DNA from: Streptomyces sp. R41
GTDB lineage: Bacteria; Actinomycetota; Actinomycetes; Streptomycetales; Streptomycetaceae
DNA: 64,000 nucleotides
NCBI RefSeq assembly: GCF_041053055.1
Contig: NZ_CP163443.1
Location: 5,935,001 to 5,999,000 of the forward strand
Direction: 5' to 3'
In this document: in pieces, positions 37,699 through 46,353 of the stretch
Layout: every line of letters starts with the position of its first letter
How positions within the stretch are numbered: position 1 is the stretch's first letter
Notes under the pieces: generated by a model
What the model was told of the DNA's origin: nothing
The model's input: only the letters and a program-made list of their open reading frames with translations
Database searches by the model: none
Translations under genes and position numbers: made by a program

Positions 37699-38821
37699 CT
37701 TCGGTCCGGATCACCCGATGGATCCGATCCGGCTCGCGTTGACCCGGCGACTGGTCGACGCCTTCGGGCTCGACCGCGAGGTCGACGTGGTCGCGGCGAA
37801 GCCCGCCGGGGAGTCGACGCTGCGGCTCGTGCACCGCGAGGACTACGTGGAGGCGGTCAAGGCCGCGTCCGCCGATCCTGGGTCGGCCGACCTGGCGTAC
37901 GGGCTCGGGACCATGGACGATCCCGCCTTCGCCGGGATGCACGAGGTGTCGGCGCTCATCGCCGGGCAGTCCGTGGGGGCCGCCGAAGCGGTGTGGCGCG
38001 GGGACGCGCCGCACGCGGTGAACTTCGCGGGCGGGCTGCACCACGCGATGCCCGGCGGCGCGTCCGGGTTCTGCATCTACAACGACGCCTCGCTGGCGAT
38101 CGCGCGGCTGCTTGAGCTGGGCGCCGAGCGGGTCGCGTACGTGGATGTGGATGTGCACCACGGGGACGGGGTCCAGGCGGCCTTCTGGGAGGACCCCCGG
38201 GTCCTGACGATCTCGCTGCACGAGCATCCGCGGACGCTGTTTCCGCAGACCGGGTGGCCGGAGGAGACCGGCGCCGACAGCGCGGAAGGCTCCGCCGTCA
38301 ATGTCGCCCTGCCCGCCGGGACCGGGGACGCGGGGTGGCTGCGTGCCTTCCACTCGGTGGTGCCCGAGCTCATCGCCGACTTCCGGCCGCAGGTCCTCGT
38401 CACCCAGCACGGCGCAGACACCCACTTCGAGGACCCGCTCGCGCATCTCGCGGTCTCGCTCGACGCGCAGCGGGCCGTGCAGGTGGCCTGTCACGAACTG
38501 GCGCACGAGTACGCGGACGGGCGGTGGGTCGCGCTCGGCGGTGGCGGGTACGCCGTGGTGGACGTCGTACCGCGGTCCTGGACGCATCTCGTCGCCATCG
38601 CGGCGGAGCGTCCCATCGTTCCCGAGACGGTGATTCCGGAGAGCTGGCGGCAGGAAGTCTTCGCCCGTACGAGGCAGTTGGCGCCCGTGCGGATGACGGA
38701 CGGGCGGTGGCCCGTGTCCTGGAAGGACTGGGAGTCCGGGTACGACCCGGCGGACCGCCTCGATCAGGCGATCGTGGCGACGCGCCGGGCCGTTTTCCCG
38801 CTGCGGGGACTTCTGCCGTAG
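37649..38821 (+). CDS. acuC: Acetoin utilization protein AcuC-type deacetylase
   Basis: A 390-residue zinc deacetylase of the histone-deacetylase fold. The metal and catalytic residues lie in GGLHHAMPGGASGFCIYND, YVDVDVHHGDGVQ, TISLHEHPRTLFP, VTQHGADTHFEDPL and LGGGGY. In Bacillus AcuC removes acetyl groups from acetyl-CoA synthetase. The Streptomyces substrate is presumed similar but is not shown. The ATG giving MSGRAQLMWDEAV is chosen because of the TACGGT box seven bases upstream; a GTG nine bases earlier is possible. It overlaps the MFS gene by 50 bp. Confidence 0.9.
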   Translation: MSGRAQLMWDEAVTGYDFGPDHPMDPIRLALTRRLVDAFGLDREVDVVAAKPAGESTLRLVHREDYVEAVKAASADPGSADLAYGLGTMDDPAFAGMHEVSALIAGQSVGAAEAVWRGDAPHAVNFAGGLHHAMPGGASGFCIYNDASLAIARLLELGAERVAYVDVDVHHGDGVQAAFWEDPRVLTISLHEHPRTLFPQTGWPEETGADSAEGSAVNVALPAGTGDAGWLRAFHSVVPELIADFRPQVLVTQHGADTHFEDPLAHLAVSLDAQRAVQVACHELAHEYADGRWVALGGGGYAVVDVVPRSWTHLVAIAAERPIVPETVIPESWRQEVFARTRQLAPVRMTDGRWPVSWKDWESGYDPADRLDQAIVATRRAVFPLRGLLP

Positions 38822-38870
38822 ACCGCTGTGGGGACTAGGGCACCGAGGACGTGCGGGGATTACTGGCGTA

Positions 38871-38890
38871 GACCCTCGTTCGACGAGGTC
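38871..38890. terminator. Hairpin between acuC and the SapA-like gene
   Basis: GACC(C)TCGT (38871-38879) and ACGAGGTC (38883-38890) pair with one bulged base, at the convergent 3' ends. It touches the stop codon of the minus-strand gene. Confidence 0.4.
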
Positions 38891-39326
38891 AGTAGCACAG
38901 GCTCGTGTCCGCGTTGTAGTAGATGTCGATCGAGCCGCTCCACGTCATGCACTCGCCGGCCTTCGGGTGCTCCTTGTACACGGGACCCGCGTACGTGGTG
39001 AACGAGCCGTAGTCCCGGGCCGGGTTGCCGCTCGTGGGGTCGGTGTCGAGCGTGACCTCCATGAACACCCGGGCCCCCGGGTTGTTTCGGACCGTCACGG
39101 CGCAGAACCCCTGGTTCCCGACGTTGTACGTGACGTACGTGGTGCCGATGGTGGTGGTCGGCGAGGACTTGATCGGCGTGGACGCGATGACGTGGTAGCC
39201 GGTGCCGCAGGCGCCGTTGTACGCGGCCGTGGTGGCGGCGGACGCCGGAGTGGTCGCGGCGAGGGTGCCGCCGAGGGCCAGCACGGCGAGCGCGGCGGCG
39301 GTTGTGGTGCGACGGGACAGCTTCAT
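38889..39326 (-). CDS. Secreted SapA-like (spore-associated protein) small protein
   Basis: A 145-residue secreted protein. The signal peptide MKLSRRTTTAAALAVLALGG ends at ASAA. The mature part, beginning TTAAYNGACGTGYHVIAS and including TYVTYNVGNQGFCAVTVRNN and YAGPVYKEHPKAGECMTWSG, resembles from memory spore-associated protein A of S. coelicolor, which is found on spores. Four to six cysteines suggest disulfides. The start has AGGGGGAACACC upstream; a longer open frame lacks support. A role on the aerial-hypha or spore surface is inference. Confidence 0.7.
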   Translation of the reverse strand: MKLSRRTTTAAALAVLALGGTLAATTPASAATTAAYNGACGTGYHVIASTPIKSSPTTTIGTTYVTYNVGNQGFCAVTVRNNPGARVFMEVTLDTDPTSGNPARDYGSFTTYAGPVYKEHPKAGECMTWSGSIDIYYNADTSLCY

Positions 39327-39605
39327 GGTGTTCCCCCTGTGGTGATGGTCAACTGGCGCTTGGTGCGCACGTGTTGTGAGACCCAGGGGCTCTGCTGATA
39401 GTTGTGGGCCCATTTGTCACTGTCCTGTCACCGGCGTCACGCGGATGCGACGGCCCGGCCCGGCGGCGGGCATGGGCGGGGAGACCGGCCCAGCGGAGGG
39501 GGACGGCGCGGCCCCGGCGGTGGCTCGGATACCCATTAGGCCAACTGTGCGGCATTTTCCGTGTTTTGGGCGTACGGCGGTGGCCGATGCGCCAGCATCG
39601 CTGAC
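39327..39605. promoter_or_regulatory. Divergent region between SapA-like gene and phosphatase-like gene
   Basis: 279 bp. It contains TGTCACTGTCCTGTCACCG (direct repeats of TGTCAC at about 39415) and an A/T-richer patch at 39530-39570. CAGCAT ends seven bases before the GTG at 39606. No gene is supported. Confidence 0.4.
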
Positions 39606-40421
39606 GTGTTGAGCACCGGAGCATTGCGTGCACACCTTCTGGCCGCCCGGTTGGCCGGGCCCGTGGCCACTTCGCGCGAGGAGAGCCTGCGCAGCTATCG
39701 GCTCTTCGCCGCCCGTGATCCCCGCGTACTGCTCGGTCTCGATCCCGAATGGACCTGGCAGCAGCGGGACTTGATCGAGTTGATGGCCGACAAGTGCGGG
39801 GTTTCTGCCGATCCGTCGCACACGTCAGGGCATGATGTGATCGATCCTGAGCGGACCCTGGCGGCTCTCGACGCCTTCGCGGAGCGGATCGGCGAAGCCG
39901 CCCGCAACCGCGACCCCGTGCTTCTCGGCACCGGTCATCCGCATCGATTAATCGGTTTCTACGCCGCGCTGGCGGACGCCCTGTCGGCGGCGGGGTGTAC
40001 CGTCCTCACCCCCGCGCAGGGTAGCTGTGTCGACATAACGACCCGGTTCGGTCTACGCACGTACAACCTTGACTACGTACAAGGTGTCGCGCTGGTGCGC
40101 GAACCCGGCGTGCAGGCCACCGGTCGTGCGACCGGCGCGCACACCCACTCACCCCTCCCGGTTCGGACCGCTCTGGCGGCCGCCGCGGAGTCCGGCGGGC
40201 CGCTCCCGGAGCTGGTTATCGGAGACCACGGATGGGTCTGCGGAGCAGGTCAGCTGGGGTTCGAGGCGATGGGGCTGGCGGATACGGACGATCCTGCGCT
40301 CTTCGTCGGAGAGGCGGAGGGACGGGTGTCCGTCGTCGTTCCGCTTGATGACGCTGTGCGGTCTGATTACTACCGACCGCTTACTCGCTATGTACTCAAT
40401 CGAGCGTGTCTGTCACAGTAG
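39606..40421 (+). CDS. Conserved actinobacterial protein, annotated as phosphatase in relatives
   Basis: A 271-residue cytosolic protein. Conserved blocks are LRAHLLAARLAGPVATSREE, DPEWTWQQRDLIELMADKC, LLGTGHPHRLIGFYAALADA, VDITTRFGLRTYN, ELVIGDHGWVCGAGQLG and DYYRPLTRYVLNRACLSQ. Relatives are called phosphatase in databases, as I recall, without a recognised catalytic motif; the family may be better regarded as uncharacterised. Either GTG 39561 or GTG 39606 could be the start; the latter has CAGCAT seven bases upstream and fits the conserved N-terminus. It lies ahead of the BldC-like gene. Confidence 0.65.
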   Translation: MLSTGALRAHLLAARLAGPVATSREESLRSYRLFAARDPRVLLGLDPEWTWQQRDLIELMADKCGVSADPSHTSGHDVIDPERTLAALDAFAERIGEAARNRDPVLLGTGHPHRLIGFYAALADALSAAGCTVLTPAQGSCVDITTRFGLRTYNLDYVQGVALVREPGVQATGRATGAHTHSPLPVRTALAAAAESGGPLPELVIGDHGWVCGAGQLGFEAMGLADTDDPALFVGEAEGRVSVVVPLDDAVRSDYYRPLTRYVLNRACLSQ

Positions 40422-40550
40422 GCGGCCGATGGCAGCTCCTCTTCCCCACTCGCATCACCCGCCCCTACTCTGGGGAGTGAGCACGCAACGACGAAGTGTC
40501 ACCGGAAGGGGAAGCCGGTGGCCGTCGAGTGCGGAAGGTTCAGGTGTGTC

Positions 40551-40763
40551 ATGGCTGCAGCTGGCGAGAGGCCTCTGAACGAGGTTCAGTTCCTGACCGT
40601 GGCGGAAGTCGCCTCGGTGATGCGAGTGTCGAAGATGACCGTGTACCGCTTGGTGCACAGCGGTCATCTGCCGGCGATCCGGGTGGGGAGGTCCTTCCGG
40701 GTGCCGGAGCAAGCGGTTCACGAGTACCTCCGCGAGAGCTATGTGGGGGTGGAGACAGCCTGA
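40551..40763 (+). CDS. BldC/excisionase-like helix-turn-helix protein
   Basis: A 70-residue DNA-binding protein with a MerR/excisionase-type winged helix: FLTVAEVASVMRVSKMTVYR (HTH) followed by GHLPAIRVGRSFRVPEQAVH (wing). It is similar in size and fold to BldC. From memory the S. coelicolor gene at this position is called bdtA, which I could not verify. Its position near bldN suggests a developmental or metabolic regulator, which is inference. Two starts compete: ATG 40551 (family-like) and GTG 40518, which has the better ribosome site GGAAGGGGAAG. Confidence 0.82.
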   Translation: MAAAGERPLNEVQFLTVAEVASVMRVSKMTVYRLVHSGHLPAIRVGRSFRVPEQAVHEYLRESYVGVETA

Positions 40764-40905
40764 CGGTGTTCCGGGAGAGCAGTTCAAGATCTCCCGGAAC
40801 CCCTCGATTACGACCTCGGCGCTCGGACGGGTAGGCTGGCCCCTCATAGGTCGTGTGGGCCCATGCAGCCCAGCACCGAGTAAAGAGAAGTGAGCGAGGG
40901 TAGTC

Positions 40906-41004
40906 GTGGGCTCTGTTATCAAGAAGCGGCGCAAGCGGATGGCGAAGAAGAAGCACCGCAAGCTGCTCAAGCGCACTCGCGTTCAGCGTCGCAACAAGAA
41001 GTAA
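40906..41004 (+). CDS. bS22-like 30S ribosomal protein (AURKAIP1/COX24 domain), 32 residues
   Basis: A very short basic protein, [20 protein letters not shown] then [12 protein letters not shown]. It has the AURKAIP1/COX24 pattern of the small subunit protein bS22 found in actinobacterial ribosomes. GTG start with GAGGG five bases upstream; strong hairpin terminator after the stop. At 33 codons it is below the limit of ordinary ORF listing. The family is known to bind near the decoding region of 30S, so it should be essentially constitutive. Confidence 0.88.
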   Translation: MGSVIKKRRKRMAKKKHRKLLKRTRVQRRNKK

Positions 41005-41024
41005 GCGGCGCCGCAGAAGCGCGT

Positions 41025-41060
41025 ACTGTGGCCCCCCACCACGCGGTGGGGGGCCACAGT
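41025..41060 (+). terminator. Terminator of the bS22-like gene
   Basis: A perfect 16-bp stem ACTGTGGCCCCCCACC (41025-41040) and GGTGGGGGGCCACAGT (41045-41060) with an ACGC loop and no T-run. Confidence 0.75.
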
Positions 41061-41302
41061 CGTATCCGGGTCGATCCGAGACCATGGCCGAGTCCGCGGC
41101 CGGACCGTTTCCGGCCACCCGAACACTGTGCGTACGCCTGTAGGCCGAATGGCTTGGTCTGATCGTACGTCTGTGGGTGTCGTCACTTCGTGCATCGGGC
41201 GGTCATCACAGCGCAACATCAACCCGCTAAGTTGGCGGCACACGGGGAACGCGGCAGGGTACGAGCAGAGCTACGTCCAGTTCTGGAAGGAAGGCGCTGA
41301 TC

Positions 41303-42364
41303 TTGGGGAAGGTCGTGCTCGTGACCGGAGTGGCCCGACAGCTGGGGGGCCGGTTCGTGCGACGGATCCAGCGTGACCCGCAGGTGGACCGGGTGATCGC
41401 CGTGGACGCGGTGCCACCCGAGCACCATCTGGGCGGTGCCGACTTCGTCCAGGCCGATATCCGGCAGCCCACCATCGCGCGGGTGCTCGCCGAGCACTCC
41501 GTCGACACGGTCGTTCACATGGACGTGACGGGCACGGCGCTGGGCAGCGGCAGCCGGACCACGGTCAAGGAGACCAACGTCATCGGCACCATGCAGCTGC
41601 TGGGTGCCTGCCAGAAGTCCCCGACGGTCAAGCGGCTCGTCGTGAAGTCCAGTACGAACGTGTACGGCTCCGCGCCCCGCGACCCCGCCGTCTTCACCGA
41701 GACCACTCCGCCCAAGTCGCTGCCCAGCGGCGGCTTCGCGAAGGACACGGTGGAGGTCGAGGGGTACGTACGCGGCTTCGCGCGGCGCAGGCCCGACGTC
41801 GCCGTGTGCGTGCTGCGGTTCGCCAACATCCTGGGGCCGAGCGCCGACTCGCCGCTCGCCTCGTACTTCTCGCTGCCGGTGCTGCCGACCGTGTTCGGCT
41901 ACGACCCGCGGCTGCAGTTCGTGCACGAGGACGACGTCATCGAGGTGCTGCGGATCGCCTCGCACGAACCGGAGCGCGGGACGCTCAACAGCGGCACGTT
42001 CAACATCGCCGGAGACGGCGTCCTGCTGCTCTCCCAGTGCGCGCGGCGCCTGGGCCGTCCCACCGTGCCGCTGCTGCTGCCCGCGCTGAGCTGGGCGGGC
42101 ACGGCGGTGCGTACGCTGGGCGTGACGGACTTCTCGCCGGAGCAGCTGCGGCTGCTGACGCACGGTCGGGTCGTGTCCACGAACCAGATGCGCGAGACGC
42201 TGGGATACAAGCCGAAGTACACGACGGCGGAGACCTTCGCGGACTTCGCCCGCAGCCGGGGGCCCGGACTGCTGCCCCCCGAGGCCCTTGCGGGGGCCGT
42301 CGACCGGATCGCCGCGCTGCCCTACCTGGGCGGCGGCCACCCCCCGACGCAGAGCGCCAACTGA
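41303..42364 (+). CDS. NAD-dependent epimerase/dehydratase (SDR)
   Basis: A 353-residue extended short-chain dehydrogenase. The N-terminal VVLVTGVARQLGGRFVRRI replaces the usual GxxGxxG with a variant (TGVARQLGG). VIAVDAV, HMDVTGTALG and KSSTNVYGSAPRDP follow; a YxxxK is not obvious, as in several actinobacterial members. It starts with a rare TTG codon, eight bases after the strong site GGAAGGAAGG. The acyltransferase gene follows after 14 bp, so both are probably one operon. A conserved role in lipid or envelope metabolism is suggested only by that pairing. Confidence 0.8.
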   Translation: MGKVVLVTGVARQLGGRFVRRIQRDPQVDRVIAVDAVPPEHHLGGADFVQADIRQPTIARVLAEHSVDTVVHMDVTGTALGSGSRTTVKETNVIGTMQLLGACQKSPTVKRLVVKSSTNVYGSAPRDPAVFTETTPPKSLPSGGFAKDTVEVEGYVRGFARRRPDVAVCVLRFANILGPSADSPLASYFSLPVLPTVFGYDPRLQFVHEDDVIEVLRIASHEPERGTLNSGTFNIAGDGVLLLSQCARRLGRPTVPLLLPALSWAGTAVRTLGVTDFSPEQLRLLTHGRVVSTNQMRETLGYKPKYTTAETFADFARSRGPGLLPPEALAGAVDRIAALPYLGGGHPPTQSAN

Positions 42365-42378
42365 GGAGCGCATCAACG

Positions 42379-43434
42379 ATGGCGGACGCCAAGGTCATTC
42401 CGTTCGACGACGACCGGTCGCGCGGGGGTGCTGTGCAGCGCCCGCCGCGGCGGCGGAGTGCGGGAAGCCGGCGCAAGGGCGATCCCGTGGTGGTACGTGA
42501 GGTACAGCCCCTGCCCGGGCGGGCCCTCCAGCAGGATGATGTTCCCGTGACCCGTGAGGAACAGCCGCCCCAGAAGCCGCAGGAGGGCCCCGGCGGCGGC
42601 CTGGAGCGGCGTATCGCCGGCGGCCTGGCCTTCCTGCGCCGACGCCTGACGGGCGACTACGAGATCGACGACTTCGGCTACGACGCCGAGCTCACCGACC
42701 AGGTCCTGATGTCCCTGATCCGGCCGCTGTACGAGAAGTACTTCCGCGTCGAGGTGAAGGGCATCGAGAACATCCCGTCCGAGGGCGGGGCGCTGATCGT
42801 CGCCAACCACTCCGGGACGCTGCCGCTGGACGGCCTGATGATGCAGGTCGCCGTCCACGACAACCACCCCGCGGACCGCCATCTGCGCCTTCTGGCGGCC
42901 GACCTGGTCTTCATGCTGCCGGTCGTCAACGAGCTGGCCCGCAAGGCCGGTCACACCCTCGCCTGCGCGGAGGACGCCGAACGGCTCCTGGAGCGCGGCG
43001 AACTGGTCGGTGTGATGCCGGAGGGCTTCAAGGGCATCGGCAAGCCGTTCAGCGAGCGCTACAAGCTCCAGCGCTTCGGCCGCGGCGGCTTCGTCTCCAC
43101 CGCGCTGCGCCAGGGCACCCCGATCATCCCGTGCTCGATCGTCGGCGCGGAGGAGATCTACCCGATGATCGGCAACGCGAAGACCCTCGCGCGCCTCCTC
43201 GGCTTCCCGTACTTCCCGATCACCCCGACCTTCCCGTGGCTCGGCCCGCTCGGCGCCGTCCCGCTCCCGACGAAGTGGACGATCCAGTTCGGCGAGCCGA
43301 TCCCCACGGACGGCTATCCGCCGGAGGCGGCCGAGGACCCGATGCTGATGTTCAACCTGACGGACCAGGTCAGGGAGCAGATCCAGCACACGCTGTACAA
43401 GCTGCTGGTGCAGCGGCGGTCGGTGTTCTTCTGA
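42379..43434 (+). CDS. Lysophospholipid acyltransferase family protein (PlsC-like)
   Basis: A 351-residue acyltransferase. A long basic/Pro-rich N-terminus (about 90 residues) precedes the PlsC domain with acyltransferase motif I ANHSGTLPLDG (HX6D instead of the classical HX4D) and motif III GVMPEGFKGIGKPF. IIPCSIVGAEEIYPMIG and the C-terminal FGEPI follow. It probably acylates a lysophospholipid or related glycolipid at the membrane. ATG at 42379 with GGAG nearby; the much longer frame is a shadow of the epimerase gene. It converges on rsbN with a 26-bp inverted repeat between. Confidence 0.82.
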   Translation: MADAKVIPFDDDRSRGGAVQRPPRRRSAGSRRKGDPVVVREVQPLPGRALQQDDVPVTREEQPPQKPQEGPGGGLERRIAGGLAFLRRRLTGDYEIDDFGYDAELTDQVLMSLIRPLYEKYFRVEVKGIENIPSEGGALIVANHSGTLPLDGLMMQVAVHDNHPADRHLRLLAADLVFMLPVVNELARKAGHTLACAEDAERLLERGELVGVMPEGFKGIGKPFSERYKLQRFGRGGFVSTALRQGTPIIPCSIVGAEEIYPMIGNAKTLARLLGFPYFPITPTFPWLGPLGAVPLPTKWTIQFGEPIPTDGYPPEAAEDPMLMFNLTDQVREQIQHTLYKLLVQRRSVFF

Positions 43435-43531
43435 TCATGGCCATACGTTTCTTCTGAACCGTGTCCGTATGACCCGTGCCCGTGCGACCGTACGTGTTTG
43501 ACCCGTGCCTGTACGGCTCTTCTGAACACGG

Positions 43532-43585
43532 CGATACGACGGTGGGGGCGCCCTTCTCCAGAAGGGCGCCCCCACCGTCGTATCG
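43532..43585. terminator. 26-bp perfect inverted repeat between convergent genes
   Basis: Left arm 43532-43557 (CGATACGACGGTGGGGGCGC...) and right arm 43560-43585 are exact reverse complements with only two bases between. It lies between the acyltransferase and rsbN stops and probably terminates both transcripts. Just upstream, at 43440-43525, the phrases TTCTGAAC and GACCCGTGCC are each repeated. Confidence 0.85.
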
Positions 43586-43588
43586 GAG

Positions 43589-44815
43589 CTACTTGCTGTC
43601 CTGGCTGTCGATGCCCAGCCCCGGCAGGAGGCCGGGCAGCAGGGGCGGCAGCGTGACGTCCGGTTCACCGGCCGGCGTGCTCTTGCTGCTGGACGGGGAC
43701 GAGCTGGTGTCGTCCTTGGGCGGGTCCAGGAGGCCGCCCGTGCTGCCGCCGAGCAGGCCGTCGCCGCTGCTGCCCGAGCTGGAGGGCTTGGGCTTGCCGC
43801 TGCTGTGGCTGCCGGTGGAGGAGCTGCTGGTGGCGCTCGGCGCCGAACCGTCCGTACCGGACGAGCCGGCGGACTCCTCGCTCTTGCCCCGATGGCGGCC
43901 GGTGCCCTCCGTGGACGGTGACTGCGGGAGCAACGAGCGCAGCGGGCCGACCTCTTCGTCTATGGCGGCGAAGACCGACGACACCTGGTCACTGACGTCG
44001 CCGAGCTGCACGGGTAGCCGGTCGCGCAGCGCGCCCCAGGCCTCGCGATGCGACTGGGAGAAGGCGGACAGGGCCTGGATGGGGCCCAGCGAGCCGTCCC
44101 GCTCGTACGCTTCGTGGAGCAGGCGGTGGCCTTCCGAGGCGTCGTGCTGCATGCCCGACAGGGCGCGGCGGATCTCGCCCAGGGACTCGTGGTCGAGCTG
44201 CCCCGAGCGGCCGCGCTCCATCAGCCGGCGCGCCTCGCTCAGCCGGGTCGAGGCCTGGTCGAGGTAGAGCTCGCCCCGGTCGTCGTCGCCGTGGGCCAGG
44301 CCCAGTTTGATGTCCTCCATGCCTCGCTTGAGCCCGTAGAGCGAGTCACCGGGCAGGGCGTCGGAGCTGGCAGCGGCCACGCCGCCGAAGGCTCCCGCGG
44401 CCACACCGATGGTGAGCCCGCCTGCGGCGAGGCCCTTCGACAGCCGGGACCGTGGTCGCAATTTCCCCAGCCCGCTCGCCCGGTGCGCGCCCTTGGCCCG
44501 ATGGGACCGCTGCTCCGGCACCGAAGTGCCCGGACCCTCGCCTCCGGCGGCGGTGCCTTCCAGCAGCATGGCCTCCATCGCGGCGACGAGCTGCGCTCGC
44601 TGCACGACCTTGACCTCGGGGTCCAGCTCCGGTTTGGGCAGCTCGCCGAGACCGGTGGCGAGGGCCAACAGCAGGCCCTGCTCGGTCTGTTCCGACGCAG
44701 CCTGGGACGGTGCCGATCCATCGGGCTGCTCGGCCGCCGTGCCCTGGTCGGACTGCTCCTCCAGGGCCTGGGCGAAGGCGTTCGCCCGCCGGTGTGCCGA
44801 TACGTTCGCGATCAC
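43589..44815 (-). CDS. rsbN: RsbN, membrane anti-sigma factor for BldN
   Basis: A 408-residue protein matching RsbN. A cytosolic N-terminal sigma-binding region of about 125 residues begins IANVSAHRRANAFAQALEE. One transmembrane helix follows around 135-155 (GLAAGGLTIGVAAGAFGGVA), then an external DUF5667-like domain (ALPGDSLYGLKRGMEDIKLG) and a Ser/Pro-rich tail. RsbN holds sigma-BldN inactive in streptomycetes. The start is decided by the ribosome site: AGGAGG is correctly spaced from GTG 44815, whereas GTG 44824 would have none. It lies directly downstream of bldN on the same strand. Confidence 0.88.
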   Translation of the reverse strand: MIANVSAHRRANAFAQALEEQSDQGTAAEQPDGSAPSQAASEQTEQGLLLALATGLGELPKPELDPEVKVVQRAQLVAAMEAMLLEGTAAGGEGPGTSVPEQRSHRAKGAHRASGLGKLRPRSRLSKGLAAGGLTIGVAAGAFGGVAAASSDALPGDSLYGLKRGMEDIKLGLAHGDDDRGELYLDQASTRLSEARRLMERGRSGQLDHESLGEIRRALSGMQHDASEGHRLLHEAYERDGSLGPIQALSAFSQSHREAWGALRDRLPVQLGDVSDQVSSVFAAIDEEVGPLRSLLPQSPSTEGTGRHRGKSEESAGSSGTDGSAPSATSSSSTGSHSSGKPKPSSSGSSGDGLLGGSTGGLLDPPKDDTSSSPSSSKSTPAGEPDVTLPPLLPGLLPGLGIDSQDSK

Positions 44816-44945
44816 TGGCGGCACCTCCTCTCGTCATGACGGTCGACTCCCCAGGGGGTCCTGAGGGTTGCACTCCCTGACCAGATCCACACGATCGAGT
44901 GATCGGTGCTGGCCAGGGTGTGACCACAGGGAGCCTGTATCCCGC

Positions 44946-44974
44946 ACAACGAGCGTCGCGGCACTTGGGTTACG
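44946..44974 (-). promoter_or_regulatory. Candidate BldN-dependent promoter of rsbN
   Basis: On the minus strand CGTAAC (44974-44969), 17-bp spacer, CGTTGT (44951-44946). This resembles the sigma-BldN consensus as I recall it (CGTAAC and CGTTGA). rsbN is known to be a BldN target in S. venezuelae, giving negative feedback. The motif match is from memory. Confidence 0.45.
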
Positions 44975-45092
44975 GACGACGGATGATCGGACCGCGAAGT
45001 CAACGGACTTATACGGAAGGTGAGTTGAGCGTCGCTGAGCGTATGGAGTCGTACGGGGGCCGTGCGCGGTATGGACGTTTCTCAGTGGACGC

Positions 45093-45863
45093 TCAGCGGG
45101 CGTCGTCCGGGAGGAGCCGGGCGAGGGTGCGCACGGCCCGGTACTGGAGGGTCTTGATGGCGCCCTCGTTCTTGCCCATCACGCGGGCGGTCTCGGCGAC
45201 CGAGAGCCCCTGGAGGAACCGGAGTGTCACGCACTCCTGCTGCTGGGGGTTGAGCCGCCGTACGGCGTCCAGCAGCGCCGCGTTCGACAGGGACTCCAGG
45301 ACGGAGTCCTCGGGAGAGCGCTCGACCTCGTTGGCGTCGAGCATCTCCCCGGTCGTCACCTCCAGCCGGAAGCGGCTGGACTTGAAATGATCCGCGACGA
45401 GATTGCGGGCGATGGTGACCAGCCAGGCGCCGAAGTCGCGGCCCTGCCAGGTGAAGGTGCCGATCCGCCGCAGCGCCCGCAGAAAGGTCTCACTCGTCAG
45501 GTCCTCCGCGGTCGCCTTACCTCCCACCCGGTAATAGATGTACCGGTAGACCGTGTCGCTGTACTGGTCGTAGAGACGTCCGAAGGCGTCGGCCTCGCCG
45601 GCCTGGGCGCGCTCCACGAGGTCCATCATCCGGGCGCTGTCACTGTCTGCGGCCGGGCGGCGTGCGGTGGTGGTTGAGCCCGAGCGGCCCCGTCTGCCGA
45701 CCGCCGCGTTGCCGTCGGCCAGGGCGTAGCAGGGGCCGACGGGCGCGGGGACGGCGAAGGCGGGGACGGCGTACGCGGTGGGGACGAAGCCGCGCAGACG
45801 GTCCAGGACCGTTGCGCGCAGCGTAGCCAGGCCCGAGGCGTCAACCCCGACGTGTGAGTACAC
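45093..45863 (-). CDS. bldN: Developmental ECF sigma factor BldN
   Basis: A 256-residue ECF sigma factor with the long N-terminal pro-sequence typical of BldN, beginning MYSHVGVDASGLATLRATVL and extending about 85 residues. Region 2 is LYDQYSDTVYRYIYYRV to FLRALRRIGTFTWQGRDFG, and region 4 is LNPQQQECVTLRFLQGLSVA to NEGAIKTLQYRAVRTLARLL. BldN switches on chaplin and rodlin genes and is needed for aerial hyphae. The GTG start is preceded by GGGAG. rsbN follows after 277 bp. In S. coelicolor the promoter is a BldD target. Confidence 0.95.
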   Translation of the reverse strand: MYSHVGVDASGLATLRATVLDRLRGFVPTAYAVPAFAVPAPVGPCYALADGNAAVGRRGRSGSTTTARRPAADSDSARMMDLVERAQAGEADAFGRLYDQYSDTVYRYIYYRVGGKATAEDLTSETFLRALRRIGTFTWQGRDFGAWLVTIARNLVADHFKSSRFRLEVTTGEMLDANEVERSPEDSVLESLSNAALLDAVRRLNPQQQECVTLRFLQGLSVAETARVMGKNEGAIKTLQYRAVRTLARLLPDDAR

Positions 45864-46353
45864 GGGACTCCCAGAGGCAGAGCTTCCATCACGTGCAGTG
45901 CGGGACCGTTCACCCGTCGTAGCGACGGAGGGGTACCGGTTTGCGTCTGAGGAGAATAACGCTTCGTACAGGCAGCGCTACACCCAGTTGCTCAAATCAT
46001 CGATTACGTCGCTTCTGTTACTGATCGACGCCTCTTCAAGTACCGGACAGTGACCGGTTGTTGATCGGATTAGTCCGCGTTCCGTTTGAGTGCGGGGCGT
46101 GTTGTGGCCGTCTGCGGTTAACGGGACTGGCGGGGGCGCTGGGCGGGTAGGACCCCGTGATTGCGTCCACCCCGCCGCCCATGTCCGAGCTCCAAGCGGT
46201 TTTCGCCCCTCCGCCCCTACCCGTCCCGTACCTGGGGGCTGCCGCCCCCAGACCCCCGCATCGGCCTGAACGGCCTCGTCCTCAAACGCCGGACGGGCTG
46301 AAGACCTGCCGGCCGGGGTGGAGGGGCCAGGCGGGGTGGGTGGGATACACCCA
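45864..46353. promoter_or_regulatory. bldN upstream regulatory region
   Basis: The first 230 bp are A/T-richer than average and must hold the bldN promoter. ACCGG-ACAGTGA-CCGGT at about 46039 is an inverted repeat around an AGTGA half-site of the BldD type. The rest to 46353 contains the family A repeat. No gene is supported anywhere in 45864-46890. Confidence 0.4.
46198..46262 (+). repeat. Dispersed intergenic repeat, family A
   Basis: GTTTTCGCCCCTCCGCCCCT, ACCCGTCCCGTACC, then the hairpin GGGGGCTGCCGCCCCCAGACCCC. This is the most compact copy of the family. Confidence 0.75.
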
